A stretch of 64,000 nucleotides of DNA, taken from Epiperipatus broadwayi (Eukaryota; Onychophora; Udeonychophora; Euonychophora; Peripatidae). Positions within the stretch are counted from its first letter, which is position 1. Each line of letters opens with the position of its first letter. The stretch lies in NCBI GenBank assembly GCA_028023455.1, contig JAQFVV010000012.1, positions 5,680,499 to 5,744,498 on the forward strand. Direction: 5' to 3'. The notes under the pieces were generated by a model. That model did not search any database. It was not told the origin of the DNA and worked only from the letters and a program-made list of their open reading frames with translations. A program made the translations under genes and the position numbers. This document shows positions 12,196 through 23,424 of the stretch, piece after piece.

Positions 12196-12350
12196 CTATT
12201 TGTGTGTTATTACCAATGATTTGTATGTATTTGAAAAGTTTAAATAAGGTTTAAAATTTTCTATACATTCAACATTTACTGATAGACAATGAAAATAAGT
12301 CAACATATTATCACATCTATTATACTATCATCATGAACCTTCAGGCAAAT

Positions 12351-15077
12351 ACAAGATATCCTCTTTTACTTCAAACCTAATTTTTTATAAGAATTTAGGT
12401 GAGAGAATGCAAAAGATTATCATCTTTGTTGATATCCTGAAAATAACAATTTAATGTTCTCCAGAAAGTTATGTGTTTGAATTATTTGTTTACATAGATT
12501 TTTAGAGTGATAAAAAAATAGAAATAAAGATATTATATTCATATAACTAAAAACAACATTTTCCATTTGATGTTACCAGAAAATTATTAATTATTAATTG
12601 AGAATCCTGAGACCAAACAAGTTATATTTAAATTGTGTATTTGAATATCTATATATGTATTTATCAACATCGAACTATCTCATCAAGTATTCAATAGGTT
12701 ATATAAAAATATTTTTTAATCTATTCATTTAATCCTTATAATATTGTTAATTATTAAAATTGTCAGTTGAGGTCTTTTCTGACTTTATTTTACAAAGAAA
12801 TATTTTGAGTTTAATCTTTCCTGTTATTTTAAAGATAATACATGATCTATTGTGAAAACTCTATTCTAAAGATCACTTAGGTCATTATAAAACATACTAT
12901 TAGTCAAAATAACAATTTATGACTCTTTTAGATACGTTTGTCGCTTGTTTTTATTCTAATTTAAAGACAAAACAATACTGTAAGCTTAGTCTGGTTTTAA
13001 AAATCATTCATTAAAAATATTTCAATTTAAAAATGTATTATTTTTTTCTCAAAATAACATTACCTGTTTTATATTTGATAGGACATAGAAAACAGATTAC
13101 ATTCTCATATGTGTTATGTGTGTATTGATTTTTAAGTTACAGATATTGTAAGGATGATATTTGAAATTCTAAAATGTATTGCTTATAATAATTATTCAAG
13201 GAATCTGGAAACATACCTATTTATAATATTACTCCACATATATATGTTAATAAAATTTAAACTACAAGAATACATAGAATAATATATAATACACTAACAA
13301 TCACTTACCAGGATTAATGTGCCCTAATCCTCTGCTGAAAATTAATGTTTTACAGTTCAATTGAATAAACTTCAAACTTTATTATTTTGTTGTTGTTGTT
13401 GTTGTGTGATTGCTGCTTTATAACCATTGGATAATTTAATGGATTATATTTGAATTTTATGAAAGAAATCTAAAGTGCAATAGGACTTAGAGATTTATCA
13501 TTGTGTACAGGTCATTTAATTTCATTTAAGGTTTATTATTATATTTTTAAAAAATTAATTTAATGTATGCTTGTTTGATGTATACTTAATGAAAGGAAAA
13601 TTGCAATAATTATTTAGAATTTATAAATATTAGGCCAACAAATTTTATCTGATAACTTGTTTAGGTTTTCTTAATATCCGTATAGTGGATAAACCATTAC
13701 AAGTCATGGTTTATTTCCTAATTTTAATTTTATTTAGCAAAATTTAATTCAAATATATATTTTCCTTTCATTTTGTAATAAGTAATTTGTCCCCCATCAC
13801 TTATTCGTATAAACATACAAAACAATACGGCATATATGTGCTTGAGTTTATCAGTGATATTAGATAGAGTGGAGAGTGATGGGTCATCTGAAAGTCTGTG
13901 CTCATATACCCTATATTACATATATTAGACACACAGGTATATAATAAGCCTGTTTTCAGTTATTACAAAACAATACAGTAAGTTAAATTTTATTTCCATA
14001 ATATGTTCTTAATTTTATTCGTTTATTACTATTTATTCTAAATAAATCATTATTATTTTATTAAATTGGAATTTTGAATTTTATTTATTTTAATAATTTA
14101 TGTACAGTAATCAGAATTTATATTTAAAAGAAAGATGGATAAACAAGCTTCAACTAGTTAACAATTGGATGAAACTAATCTATCATACTCATAAGTATTT
14201 ATTGGATTCAAAGCTGTTAATAATCTTTATAAGAAAATTTTATAAGTATTGATTTTAGTATTTTACTTTTTTTGAAAAAATACAACATCAACTGAATACA
14301 CAGTAAATTAAGGGTTATATAAAATAAATGTCAATTATAAATCTATTATTAAATTTTGAATAATGTATTAGTATGAACCATAGATTATTTCATTTATAAA
14401 AACCTGCTAAATCTTTATTAACTTATTTGATTAGAGTAAGTCATTGATTGATATGGCAGCTCTAATTTTAAAATACTTCTATTAATCACACATTCAATTT
14501 ATTTGACTGATATCATTTTGAGTCCTTATAATTTTTAGGATATCCACAAGAGCTAGCAATCTTTATTATTTTATTTTATTAAATTGTATTGGTATAAATT
14601 AGAGATTTGAAATCAGGACATATGAACAAAGTCTTTTATCTGTTTTGCTTCAATATCTTTTTTACTTTATAAATTTTTGAATTTTTATTTGCTTTTAAAG
14701 GGTCTATCTCTTGGGCATTCTACTCCATTAATTTTGTCAACTCAATTTGTAAGGTTTATCAAAAAGTTTTCTCGTATTTCATTTAATTTTTTTACACAGT
14801 AGGGTGGTACATTAATTTGGGTATAAAATAGTGTTATTCCCATCACTCCCATTTATACCAGTGCAATATGTATATATTTCAGGCCATGTTTTTCCATACC
14901 TGAAAATTCACTGATCATGATTTTAGTTGCCCACAGTTGAAAACGGTTTTAAATAAAAAAAAGATAAAAATTTATAAATTTGGATTTATAAATTTTACAC
15001 ACATATCTATCTGTTTAACTAGCATCATAAATTATTTCTCAGTGAGGGAATTTTATTATTTTTCACATTCAATTATT
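12351..15077. other. AT-rich DNA, no gene recognised; one small dispersed repeat
   Basis: Contains a (TTG)n microsatellite at about 13388-13404. Bases 13830-13921 form a repeat unit that is about 80% identical by eye to 58205-58295 (words TAGAGTGGAGAGTG and CTGTGCTCATATACCCTAT). At 58140-58193 the same unit follows a hammerhead-like motif. Otherwise nothing is recognised. Confidence 0.55.
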
Positions 15078-15686
15078 GCTTATATAAGACTAAAACCTTA
15101 GTACATGGACCTTAAGTGCTTAATTTTAGCAAGAGAGACCTCTACAAATCATAATGCAAGATTCAACTTTATAAAGATAAAAGGGACCCCTCTTATCTCT
15201 CAATCTATTTTCTTAATTATATAGGCAAATCTAAAGCATTTTGATTTGGGAGCATGAAGCTAATAAATTCTTCACTGATTAAGTCCACTACATTCACAAA
15301 ATCTTTACAATGAGTCAATATTCAGATATTAAATTTAGAAATATTTTGAATCAATTTTAAAGTTGTAAATATTAGTTCATATTAAGAATGATGTCAGCAC
15401 ATAATACTTATATAAGGCTAAAATCTTAGTACATGTGCCTTGAGTGCTTAATTTTAGCAAGAGAGAACTCTACAAATCATAACACAAGATTCGACTTTAT
15501 AAAGATAAGAGGGACCTCTCTTATCTCTAACCTATTTTTCGTAATTATATAGGCAAATCTAAAGCATTTTGATTTGGGAGCATGAAGCTAATAAATTCTT
15601 CACTGATTAAGTCCACTATTTCTGTTAAACATTAACATTCATGAAATCTTTCGATTTACAATGAGTCAATATTCAGATATTAAATT
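15078..15686 (+). repeat. Direct segmental duplication, units of about 260-280 bp
   Basis: Unit 1 (15078-15335) and unit 2 (15407-15686) match along their whole length, from CTTATATAAG through TTTTAGCAAGAGAGA, GCATGAAGCTAATAA and CACTGATTAAGTCCAC to GAGTCAATATTCAGATATTAA. They are separated by about 71 bp. Unit 2 has a short insertion of about 20 bp near 15618. There is no coding signal. Confidence 0.9.
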
Positions 15687-16519
15687 ATTCTAAATGGGTT
15701 GCATTTTCTCTCTCTTTCTTGAATTACTGTACTATTTTTTTTATAATTGCATTCTTTGTTTGTTAATTAGTTTTAATTATGATGTCAAGCATCTATGAGA
15801 ATATTTAGAAAGAAGTAACAATAGATATGTGAAAGTATTATATATGTGTGTATGTCTGCGTATATATATCTGAATAAAAATATATTTAGGTATGCAAATT
15901 TGCTTGTATGCATATCTATGTACATGGATAAACATTTTCATTCATTTCCACAAATAAATGAGTTGCTATTGAAATATCAGCAAGTTATCGATGTCATTCA
16001 TGGTGTCAACAATAGTCAAAGATATTCACCTGCAGATGTCTCTACATGAATTGATTTTTTTGCACACAGGACAACACAAAAGAACTTTTGACATATCTAC
16101 ATATCTACAACCATTGATATATATGCATGTTTATCTGTGTGCATATTCATACCAGCAGTTTTTATTTATGTATGTTGTATTTTCAGGTATGCCTGTGAAT
16201 ATATAGTTCAATTTTTTTTTTTAAATAAATGAAATTGCTTTCTTTTTGTATTTGATTTGATTCCAATAAAATGTTAAATTAAGATAAATTTTTATAAATG
16301 TTATTAAAAAATCTTGTTAGAAGGGAAAAAACTTATTTTAACTTCAGTCTTTTATATTTATTTAAAAAGTTGAAGTTTTGAACATTCATTTTAATAAGTT
16401 AAGTAAAATAATCTATGATTTGATTTTAGAAATGAAGATTCACTGATATTTTCGAAGAAATGTAATTGAGATAAGAAACTTGAATCTTTATTAAAATTTT
16501 ATTATTTTTCTCCATTTAG

Positions 16520-16642
16520 ATCCCGGACCTGTAAGATCACTTACAGCCTTCCCTTTGGGTAGAAATGATGTATATGTGACATGGGAAGAGCCTGAAGAAA
16601 CTAATGGAAAGCTAGCAGGATATAAAGTATTCTATAGGGAAG
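16520..16642 (+). CDS. Nrg: Neuroglian-like (L1-CAM family) exon: N-terminal half of an FN3 domain
   Basis: This internal exon of 123 nt contributes to the ectodomain of a transmembrane neural cell-adhesion protein of the L1/neuroglian family. It follows a pyrimidine-rich acceptor (CTCCATTTAG) and ends at donor AAG|GTAAAA, phase 1 at both ends. The translation starts PGPVRSLTAFPLGRNDV and continues VYVTWEEPEE then GKLAGYKVFYRE. These are the A, B and C strands of an FN3 domain, with the conserved Trp of strand B (VTW) and the GYKV strand C. Proline-rich starts and 'NGxLxGYK' are typical of L1-family FN3 repeats. It joins in frame to 29581-29787. Upstream exons lie outside the window or were not recognised. 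The domain call is firm; the Nrg assignment rests on recalled family patterns. Confidence 0.8.
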
Positions 16643-17548
16643 GTAAAATAAATTACATTTTTAAAATAATGCTAGATTTGTATTAGTGCATATTATTACA
16701 GTGCATTAGTTTAATACTTAAAGACCGTTTTCAGTAGCCACAGAATTACTATTATTTATGATTTTAACCACTGTTAAGTTTTAAAATAATTAAAAATATT
16801 CTCTATTATTTATGGATATATGCATGTATTTTTGTATATATGTTAAAGTGCGATGCTTGAGAGTAATTTTTTTAATTATTATTAATATAAAATAATTGAT
16901 CTACATATAATTAGATTATATATGTTGGATCATTTCCATTACAAAAATTCAAACTTGTTTTAAATTTACAATTACACTTATTAGTAATAATAGGACACCA
17001 GTTCGTGAATTTAAAGTGATTCTTTAATAAAAATAGTCTATTCTATCAAAATGGGCAGTAAATAGAAATCTAATATATTTATCTATAAGCGTCCTGAATT
17101 ATTATATTAGCTGATTTATGGTGTCATTTTTCATGGTCATGTGACCAGTTGATGTGATAATTCATAGTATTTTGAACCATTTATTGACTTTGCCTTTAAA
17201 AAGAAAAATGATAAGATCAGGAAGTCACTCATAGATAAATATATAAATTTCTACTATTTGTTGTCATTAATAGAATAATCTAATTGGTTAGAGCATCATT
17301 TTAAATTTAGTATTCACAAATGTAAAGCTTCCATATTTGATTCCCTTGCTATTACTGTCACTAGTCAGGATGATGGCATCAAGAAAAGAAAGAAAACTAA
17401 TAACATGTGAAACACTGTGTTACTCATTAACATCAGTATTGTTAAAATAGGCAACACTCTCTTCATATAGTAGTGCCACTCAAAGCAAGACAGAGTAATC
17501 AAGGATGCCAGAAGGATTGTGCATAAAATCCCTATCTAGTGCCTACTC

Positions 17549-17607
17549 ATCCAATATCCCCAAACTAGTTTCTGGCTTGTAGCCTTCATCAGTGAGAAGC
17601 CTTGGAT
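17549..17607 (-). ncRNA. Hammerhead-ribozyme-like motif, family B (best-preserved copy)
   Basis: On the - strand: stem I 5' strand AUCCAA...UUCUCA, then CUGAUGA (17592-17586), one A, a stem II hairpin GGCU-ACA-AGCC, one A, GAAAC, a two-base loop UA closing a 2-bp stem III (A-U, C-G), cleavage triplet GUU, then the stem I 3' strand UGGGGA..UUGGAU. Stem I pairs 6 bp next to the core (with G-U wobbles) and 6 bp further out. This is the type I layout known for Penelope-like element hammerheads. The oddity is the A-A apposition where a canonical motif has G10.1-C11.1, so activity is uncertain. Confidence 0.62.
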
Positions 17608-17649
17608 CTGATTGTGTTAGATCCTAAGGTCTAAGTACAGTGTTCTCAG

Positions 17650-17708
17650 ATCCAAGGCTCCTCACTGATGAAGGCCACAAGCCACAAACTAGTTTGTGGA
17701 TATTGGAT
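17650..17708 (+). ncRNA. Hammerhead-like motif, family B (partner arm, core mutated)
   Basis: Mirror image of the 17549-17607 motif. CUGAUGA and the stem I segments AUCCAA / UUGGAU are kept. The GAAA block is CAAA here, which replaces the essential G12, and the cleavage region is changed as well. Probably inactive even if the family is catalytic. Confidence 0.5.
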
Positions 17709-18335
17709 GAGTAGGCACTAGATAGGGAATTTATGCACAAGCCTTATGGCATCCATTGATTACTCTGTCTTGCTTTGAGTGGTACTGCTGTGTGAAGAGT
17801 TTTTGTCTATTTTAACAACTGTTATAAGCAAGCATCCGGAGATAGTGATCATGTGATGTTCAAAGGTTTAACATCAGTGTTATTACTACAGTTGAATGTG
17901 TTTGAAAAATTTAGATAAAGTTTGAATATTTTTAAAAACATTTAACAATTAATTCTATATTATGGAAATAATCCATCATATAATTACAAAAAAAATATCA
18001 CAAATGTTCAAACATCAAATTGATGTATACTGTGTTTATCTTTAAGTATTTAAGTATGTTTATATATGCCTTCTATAACTAACTTTGTATCTAAAAGATA
18101 ATGACAACTAAGATTAAACATTGATTAGAATCATCATTTGAATAATAAGAATTTATTTTATCAATGCAAACAACTTGTTTTTTTAATATTTCCAAGAAAA
18201 AAATAGCCTATTTTGTAAAATATAATTATAACTTTACTTATATTTTTTCATGTCTTTTTCATAATAAAAATTTTGATTTAATTGCAAGTTGTTTGTCTAC
18301 CAGATAAAATTACATTGAATGCATTGAGAATATGT

Positions 18336-18425
18336 TATTAAAACAGGCAAAACTCTCTATACATATTGCCTGTTTTAATAACAGTTAAGAGCAAGCATAA
18401 GAAATAGTGATCATGTGATGTTCAT
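18336..18425 (+). repeat. Minimal PLE family B terminal fragment
   Basis: Contains only the ends of the family B palindrome: AACAGGCAAAACTCTCTATAC and its inverted partner region, directly followed by the AACAGTTAAGAGCAAGCATA and GTGATCATGTGATGTTC tail. The hammerhead-containing centre is missing. Confidence 0.75.
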
Positions 18426-18729
18426 TGAAAATATTGTTTATTAGATTGATGAATTTTTATTTATTGATGTAATCTATTTTTCAACAATTACAGAGAATAT
18501 AAAAATTGATATGATTAATCATTTCTAACCAATTTCCTTATATTAAAATAAAGACAGACAAAAATATTTTTAACCAATCAAAATAGATTTTATTTTGACA
18601 TTGTGATCTGATGTTTTTGCAAACAAATAGCAATGATTGCTGAATATTTATTAATTACAAAATCGTTTTGACCATCATTTGCAATATTATCTACATGGAA
18701 AATTATCACAAATGGAAAATAGAATATTT

Positions 18730-18840
18730 GACAGAGAGGAAAAATAGAAAAAAGGAAAGATTTAAAAACCTGTTTGCATGATAATCACAAATAATGGTAT
18801 AAGTCAGTCAAGTGTGATGAATCCTAATCTAATCTTAAAA
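18730..18840 (+). repeat. Fragment of PLE family A GIY-YIG 3' coding end
   Basis: Aligns to 45000-45080 (words AAAATAGAAAAAAGG versus AAGAAGAAAATTTAAAG, and TGCATGATAATCACAAA versus TACATGATAATAACAAA). It is a short decayed remnant. Confidence 0.45.
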
Positions 18841-19782
18841 GGAAAAACATAATAAAATTAGGTGGATTTTTTATATCAACATATATATAAATTGACACAT
18901 GCCCTTAATAAAATAGCCTTAAACTTATTATTCATGAAAGTAAAGATCACCAGTACAACTCTTGTGCTAGTTACCATTGGCCAGACTACAATACATGAAG
19001 AAATGATAAAAAAAAAAAACATTTGAAACATACTAATGATTAATTGTATTTAAAAATGTTATATATAAACCATAAAAACACTGACCATTTTCAACCAGAT
19101 AATTGAAAGAGACCAACATATAATTAATAATAAAATACTATCTTCACAAACATTTAAATAGTCATGGTAAACCAAGGTATAATAAACTGATTTCATAACA
19201 GAAACCAAACCATTTAAATTCAGTCGCACTATGATGAATAACACATTAATGCACTTATAATAACAATAAACTAAATGCAGTAACAACAATATAAATTCTG
19301 CAATATTATTAGTATTCCAACACAATCTGAAGATCATCATTGACTACAAATGGAAATTAATCACTAGACTATTTAAAACTGAGTTGTGATTAATTTGCAT
19401 TTTCATCTAAATATTAGTCATAATGAACTTGCAAACTGTAGTATGTAATATTTCACTATTTATCGTTAATTAAGATTTGTTATTTATTTTTAATGACTTT
19501 TGTTACTTCCAAACCCAACCCTTAGTTTAATTTTTTTTCAAAAAAACAACAGATTGTTATCACTAGTAAATAACATGTGACTTTTTATTACAATAGCATT
19601 TTTCAAAATAACAAATTGATCTGATTGTTTTTTCAGCACTTCTATACTACATTTATTATATATCTTACTGTTGTCGGTTTTTTAATTGTCTACTTTTCTA
19701 AACAATTATATATATTTTTACTGAATTTGATCCTAATATAATATAAACCAAATAAAATATTTTCATTGTAGTCATTAGAAAT

Positions 19783-20069
19783 TAAAACAGGCAAAACTCA
19801 CTATACGTATTGCCACACACAGCAAACTAGAGTAATCAATGGATGCAGTGCTCTCAGGTCCAAGGCTCCTCACTGGTGAAGGCCACAAGCCAGAAACTAG
19901 TCTGGGGATATTGGATGAGTAGGTACTAGATGGGTATTTTATGCACAAGCCTTCTGGCATCCATTGATTACTCTAGCTTGCTGTGTGTGGCAATACGTAT
20001 AGTGAGTTTTGCCTGATTTAAAACAGTTATACACAAGCATAAGAAGTAGTGATCATGTGATGTTTATTA
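19783..20069 (+). mobile_element. PLE family B palindromic terminal unit with 11-bp TSD
   Basis: The arms GGCAAAACTCACTATACG near 19790 and CGTATAGTGAGTTTTGCC near 19996 are perfect inverses, extending inward through TATTGCCACACACAGC. The copy ends in the GTGATCATGTGATGTTTA tail. It is flanked by the perfect direct repeat TCATTAGAAAT (19772-19782 and 20070-20080). Only one hammerhead-like motif (+ strand) is present because the left arm is shorter than in 17441-17867. No coding potential; the 61-codon - strand frame is a shadow. Confidence 0.87.
19857..19916 (+). ncRNA. Hammerhead-like motif, family B
   Basis: Same layout as 17549-17607: stem I UCCUCA pairs with UGGGGA, and the distal UCCAA pairs with UUGGA. 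The stem II hairpin GGC-GCC, GAAAC, loop UA and cleavage triplet GUC are all present. CUGAUGA reads CUGGUGA, so A6 is lost; this copy is probably inactive but confirms the stem pattern. Confidence 0.55.
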
Positions 20070-21261
20070 TCATTAGAAATGTATGTCAAAGTACAAGTTT
20101 AATCTGAATAAGAATCCACTTGTGCATTATTCTTGCTGTTGTCTGTATTTGTCAGTCTTCTCAAAAACCACCAGAAATCAAAGCACCAGTAATTTTTATA
20201 ACATTTTTATTTCAGTGTCAAATTTGTATATCAATAGAATTATAAGATATTATAATAATTTTGATTACTTTTTCAAAGATTTGTTGTTTTTTTATCTAAA
20301 GATTTTTTTAAAATCTTTTTATTAAAGATTAAACTTTTACTTTAATATTTGTTTAATCAAGGTTAAACTTTTGATATTTAAATATTTAATCATTGCCAAA
20401 TAATTTAAAGAGACAATAATTGTTGATGATTTATGTCTCCGTGATCAGTTTTTAACATAATAGTTGTATTTGCTATTATATTTACTATAATAATATTTTT
20501 TTAACTTTCCTAATGAGTATCTTCAAATATTCATTATTTTAACTATAATTGAGAATCATTAACATATCTGAGCATTTCGAATATTTAAATTTGTATTTAT
20601 CTTTATTAAATTTGTCTATTTGTATTTACATAGGCAGTCTACTGGTTAAATAGGTAGAGTGATAATACATACCCCCTATATAACATTGTTTCCCTATATA
20701 AGATCAGACTGCTTTACAATAGGCTTTAGTCTTATGTGTAGATTCTTCAAAAGAACAATGAGTTGCCCTGATATACTCATTTTAAAGAACAGTTTGTAAA
20801 TACTTTAACTGAATTTAATATTCAATACTTTATTATAATCAATAAATTTAAATGCTGAAATTTTTTGTATGATGTATTTCATTCTTTGGTTGTTGTTTTT
20901 TCTTTTCATAGAAAGTTAAAGAACAAAAGATACCTTTTTTGTGTATATTTAATTTTATATATATGGAAGTTTATTTTTTAGTTATAATGCTCTAATTTAT
21001 TCTGAATGATTTTTAATTTTGCTATCTTTCCATTTTATATAAATGTTATTTCTTTGATGCATGGGATTTTTTTGGTAGAACTATTAACAAAATATGATAA
21101 AGGATTATAAAGATTCTAATCAGGAGATATGTTGTCTAATGATTAATTCTGTCACTGTATTTATAGATTTGGCAATCATTAACTGTGTGGTTCCTGTTTG
21201 AATTTGTTTCACATTTTAAAGATCAATGGCTGTCAATTTCCATTTTAAATCAAGTGAATAA

Positions 21262-21350
21262 TATTTACTAAGGCAATAAACCTAAAGCATGTGCAGTTGA
21301 AAATGTGAAGGTAGGGACCTCTACAGGTCTTTACCACAAGCTTACACAAG
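21262..21350 (-). repeat. Short dispersed repeat, family E
   Basis: On the - strand it runs from GTGTAAGCTTGTGG through a GACCT-GTAG-AGGTC hairpin and CCCTACCTTC to CCTTAGTAAATATT. Related copies lie at 26839-26936 and 27190-27284. Class unknown; no ORF. Confidence 0.7.
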
Positions 21351-21493
21351 TGAATGCAATGATTATCCTGAATCTGTTGATGGCATTCCATTTGCATCTA
21401 GTAAGAACAAATATATCTGGATTTATTTTTGGATCTAGAAAAAGAAGTAGCTAATTTTATTTTTGCAAAAAAAAAGTTTATTTACAATTTCAT

Positions 21494-21717
21494 TTTTTAC
21501 ACTACAAACATCAACAACTTGTTACTGATTTGAATCATAGTTTGTAAAACAATATATTTTTATTCACAAGTTTAATCTATTTACTCAAGCATTGGTGGCC
21601 AAGTAGTTTTTACACTATAAACATCAACAACTTGATACTGATTTGAATCATAGTTTGTAAAACAATATATTGTTATTCACAAGTTTAATCTACTTAGTCA
21701 AGTGTTGGTGGCCTAGT
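21494..21717 (+). repeat. Tandem duplication that includes the 5' part of a SINE
   Basis: Unit 1 (about 21494-21605) and unit 2 (about 21606-21717) both contain ACATCAACAACTTG, GATTTGAATCATAG and CAAGTTTAATCTA, and both end in a SINE-like TTGGTGGCC start. Period about 112 bp. The full SINE follows unit 2. Confidence 0.8.
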
Positions 21718-21793
21718 GGTTACTGTAGCTGCCTTCCAAGCAGCTGGCCCAGGTTTGCTTCCCAGTCAATGCATTTGACATATGAGAAAAAAA
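21698..21793 (+). mobile_element. tRNA-derived SINE, subfamily 3
   Basis: Starts TCAAGTGTTGGTGGCCTAGTGG, with box A TGGCCTAGTGG (TRGYNNARNNG) and a box B-like GGTTTGCTTCC, then GCATTTGACATATGAG and a poly-A tail. Flanking direct repeats AAGTTTAATCTAYTTAR (21681-21697 and 21794-21810) fit a TSD of about 17 bp. Confidence 0.85.
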
Positions 21794-23315
21794 AAGTTTA
21801 ATCTATTTAATGCCTTTTTTATATTTTTACTGCAGGGCAACTCTTTTTTGACTATTTGGTGGAGGAATTTATGAAAGAACAGAAAACCACAGTAAAGGAG
21901 TAGACTTATGTGTGCTAGTAATACTTTTAATGGTAATATTTAATTGAGGATATTGATATTTAGTGTGGGAACTTTTTTCCAAATAAAAGCACAGTATTGG
22001 ATCAGCTAAATATAATAGTGCTAAAGATTGTATGTGAAAAAGTGTTCACAACACAAAGCCAAATGAATACCAGTCATCTTTCCATGCTATGAATTAATTT
22101 TGATCTAAACTTAAATAAATGGGGGAAATAAATTATGCTAGCATATAAGGTACCCAAATATAAATTGTTTTTTTAATCTCTAGGATAATGAATGGTTTTC
22201 CAGATTAATTAGTGTTTGTTCATTGTTCATCATTATTGTTGTTATTATTATTCTTATTGTTATTGTTGTTTTTCACTTTTCTGATGTAATTTCATTTATT
22301 TTCATGTAGCTTTGGGTCACAAAAATAATATGACCCATTTTGTATTACTGAGGTAATTGCTCTTGGTATTTTTTTGAATATTATTATAGTACACTTAATC
22401 TGGATATTTCATCTATGATTGTTTTTTGTTTGTCATTTGACATTTTTTAGAAAAAACACTAAGGATTGAAAAGTTTCTATTTTCATAAATCTCTTGATCT
22501 CTTGAATTTTCATGCTTATTTTCAATGTTTTTGAGAGTGTCATATTGAGTGATTTCATTTCTGGTTATGGTTTTGGACTTTTCTGTTCAGCTTTCTCAAA
22601 TATTTTTACTCTTTTTAATTTTATCTTCACCATTTTCATTTTTATGTATTTTATCTTAGATTAATATATTATAGATTCATTTTTCATAGTTTTTTTTAAT
22701 ATCTATTTTCAATTTTTTTTACTTACATTAGTTATAATTTAAATCTAAAATCAATAGATAATGTTATTTCTAAAAAAGAAAATATGTATCTAAGAGTAGA
22801 AATGTTTTTATTTGAAGTTCAGATATGATCAATATGAGATATATATTATAGTCTGATTCCAGCTATGTTTTTTATTATTAAAACAGAAAATTTTAATAAG
22901 CTAATTGATTTTTGTGGCAGTATTCCTGTATTTGATATCAATGGTTTGACACAATGAAAAAGATATTAGTATTATCAGTCATTTTTCTATTGCTTTATCA
23001 AAATCCAGTCAAAATATATTTAGAGTGGAAATTTTATCAATCTCTACACAAAACTGATCATAATTTTTTTTAGTTTTTTTTTTTTTTTTGTTTAATTAAG
23101 GTGTTAAAGCAAAAATTTATGTCACAGTAATTGTTGTTTTAAAAATAATACAGTATATTAGCTGGAAAAAATATATACTAATCTATTATTACATTGTGTT
23201 TTTCACATTTAATAATCATTAGAAAGAAAGTCATAAATACTCAGGATTTTACTTTTAAGAATTAATCAAGTAAAAAAATTTAAAAAGCAACAATAAATAT
23301 TTCAGTTTAATTTTT

Positions 23316-23424
23316 TTTTCATATGACATAGCATTGGCCAGGAGGCAAACCTACAACAACCATCTGCAACCTTCTACTTGCTTGCAAGGCGGCTATGCTG
23401 ACCTCTCAGCTAACAGCGCTTGTC
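23316..23424 (-). mobile_element. tRNA-derived SINE, subfamily 2, with 18-bp TSD
   Basis: On the - strand it begins ACAAGCGCTGTTAGCTGAGAGG, runs through a box B-like region and GCTATGTCATATGA, and ends in an A-rich tail. It is flanked by TATTTCAGTTTAATTTTT at 23298-23315 and 23425-23442. Confidence 0.9.

Larger units (their letters stand above)
9930..12350 (+). mobile_element. Penelope-like element, family A copy 2 (decayed)
   Basis: Homologous to the 8110-9835 copy but on the opposite strand. The order is as in Penelope-like proteins: an N-terminal segment (9955-10192, 79 codons), ILFADEGNTRVVMD near 10360-10405, GLSNIHKNNVPLSI near 10560-10600, EMAMGSPLSPFLSNIY near 10890-10940 (RT motif B), HYVDTFMLW near 10998-11030 (motif C with one D lost), then KSTHTGKYLVY and the connector in a 122-codon open frame (11119-11484). 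A decayed GIY-YIG endonuclease follows at about 11550-11800. A tRNA-like 3' region and SINE follow (11920-12195). Stops separate the blocks, so there is no functional product. Confidence 0.85.
17441..17867. mobile_element. PLE family B tail-to-tail palindrome, TSD-flanked
   Basis: Two copies of a terminal unit face each other. The left unit (about 17445-17607, - sense) and right unit (about 17650-17820, + sense) are reverse complements over about 160 bp and share GCAAxACTCT ends and the GTGCCTACTCATCC block. A single-stranded tail ending GTGATCATGTGATGTT follows on the right. It is flanked by TTAACATCAGTRTT direct repeats (17427-17440 and 17868-17881). No ORF. Each arm carries a hammerhead-like motif. 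Inverted terminal units and variable-length TSDs fit Penelope-like retroelements. Confidence 0.8.
17140..18000 (+). mobile_element. PLE family A 3' fragment with nested family B palindrome
   Basis: Bases 17195-17440 align to the 3' end of PLE family A as seen at 45110-45360, including TTGGTTAGAGCAT at 17285-17297, the D-arm of a tRNA-like module. The homology resumes after an insertion at about 17868, running into the terminal words of the family (GTTGAATGTGTTTGAAAAA, then ATGGAAATAATCCA). The inserted piece at 17441-17867 is described separately. Confidence 0.7.

Noticed and set aside
19059-19340. 93-codon - strand frame
   Set aside because: Hydrophobic, T-rich, no domain and no context support; likely chance in AT-rich DNA.
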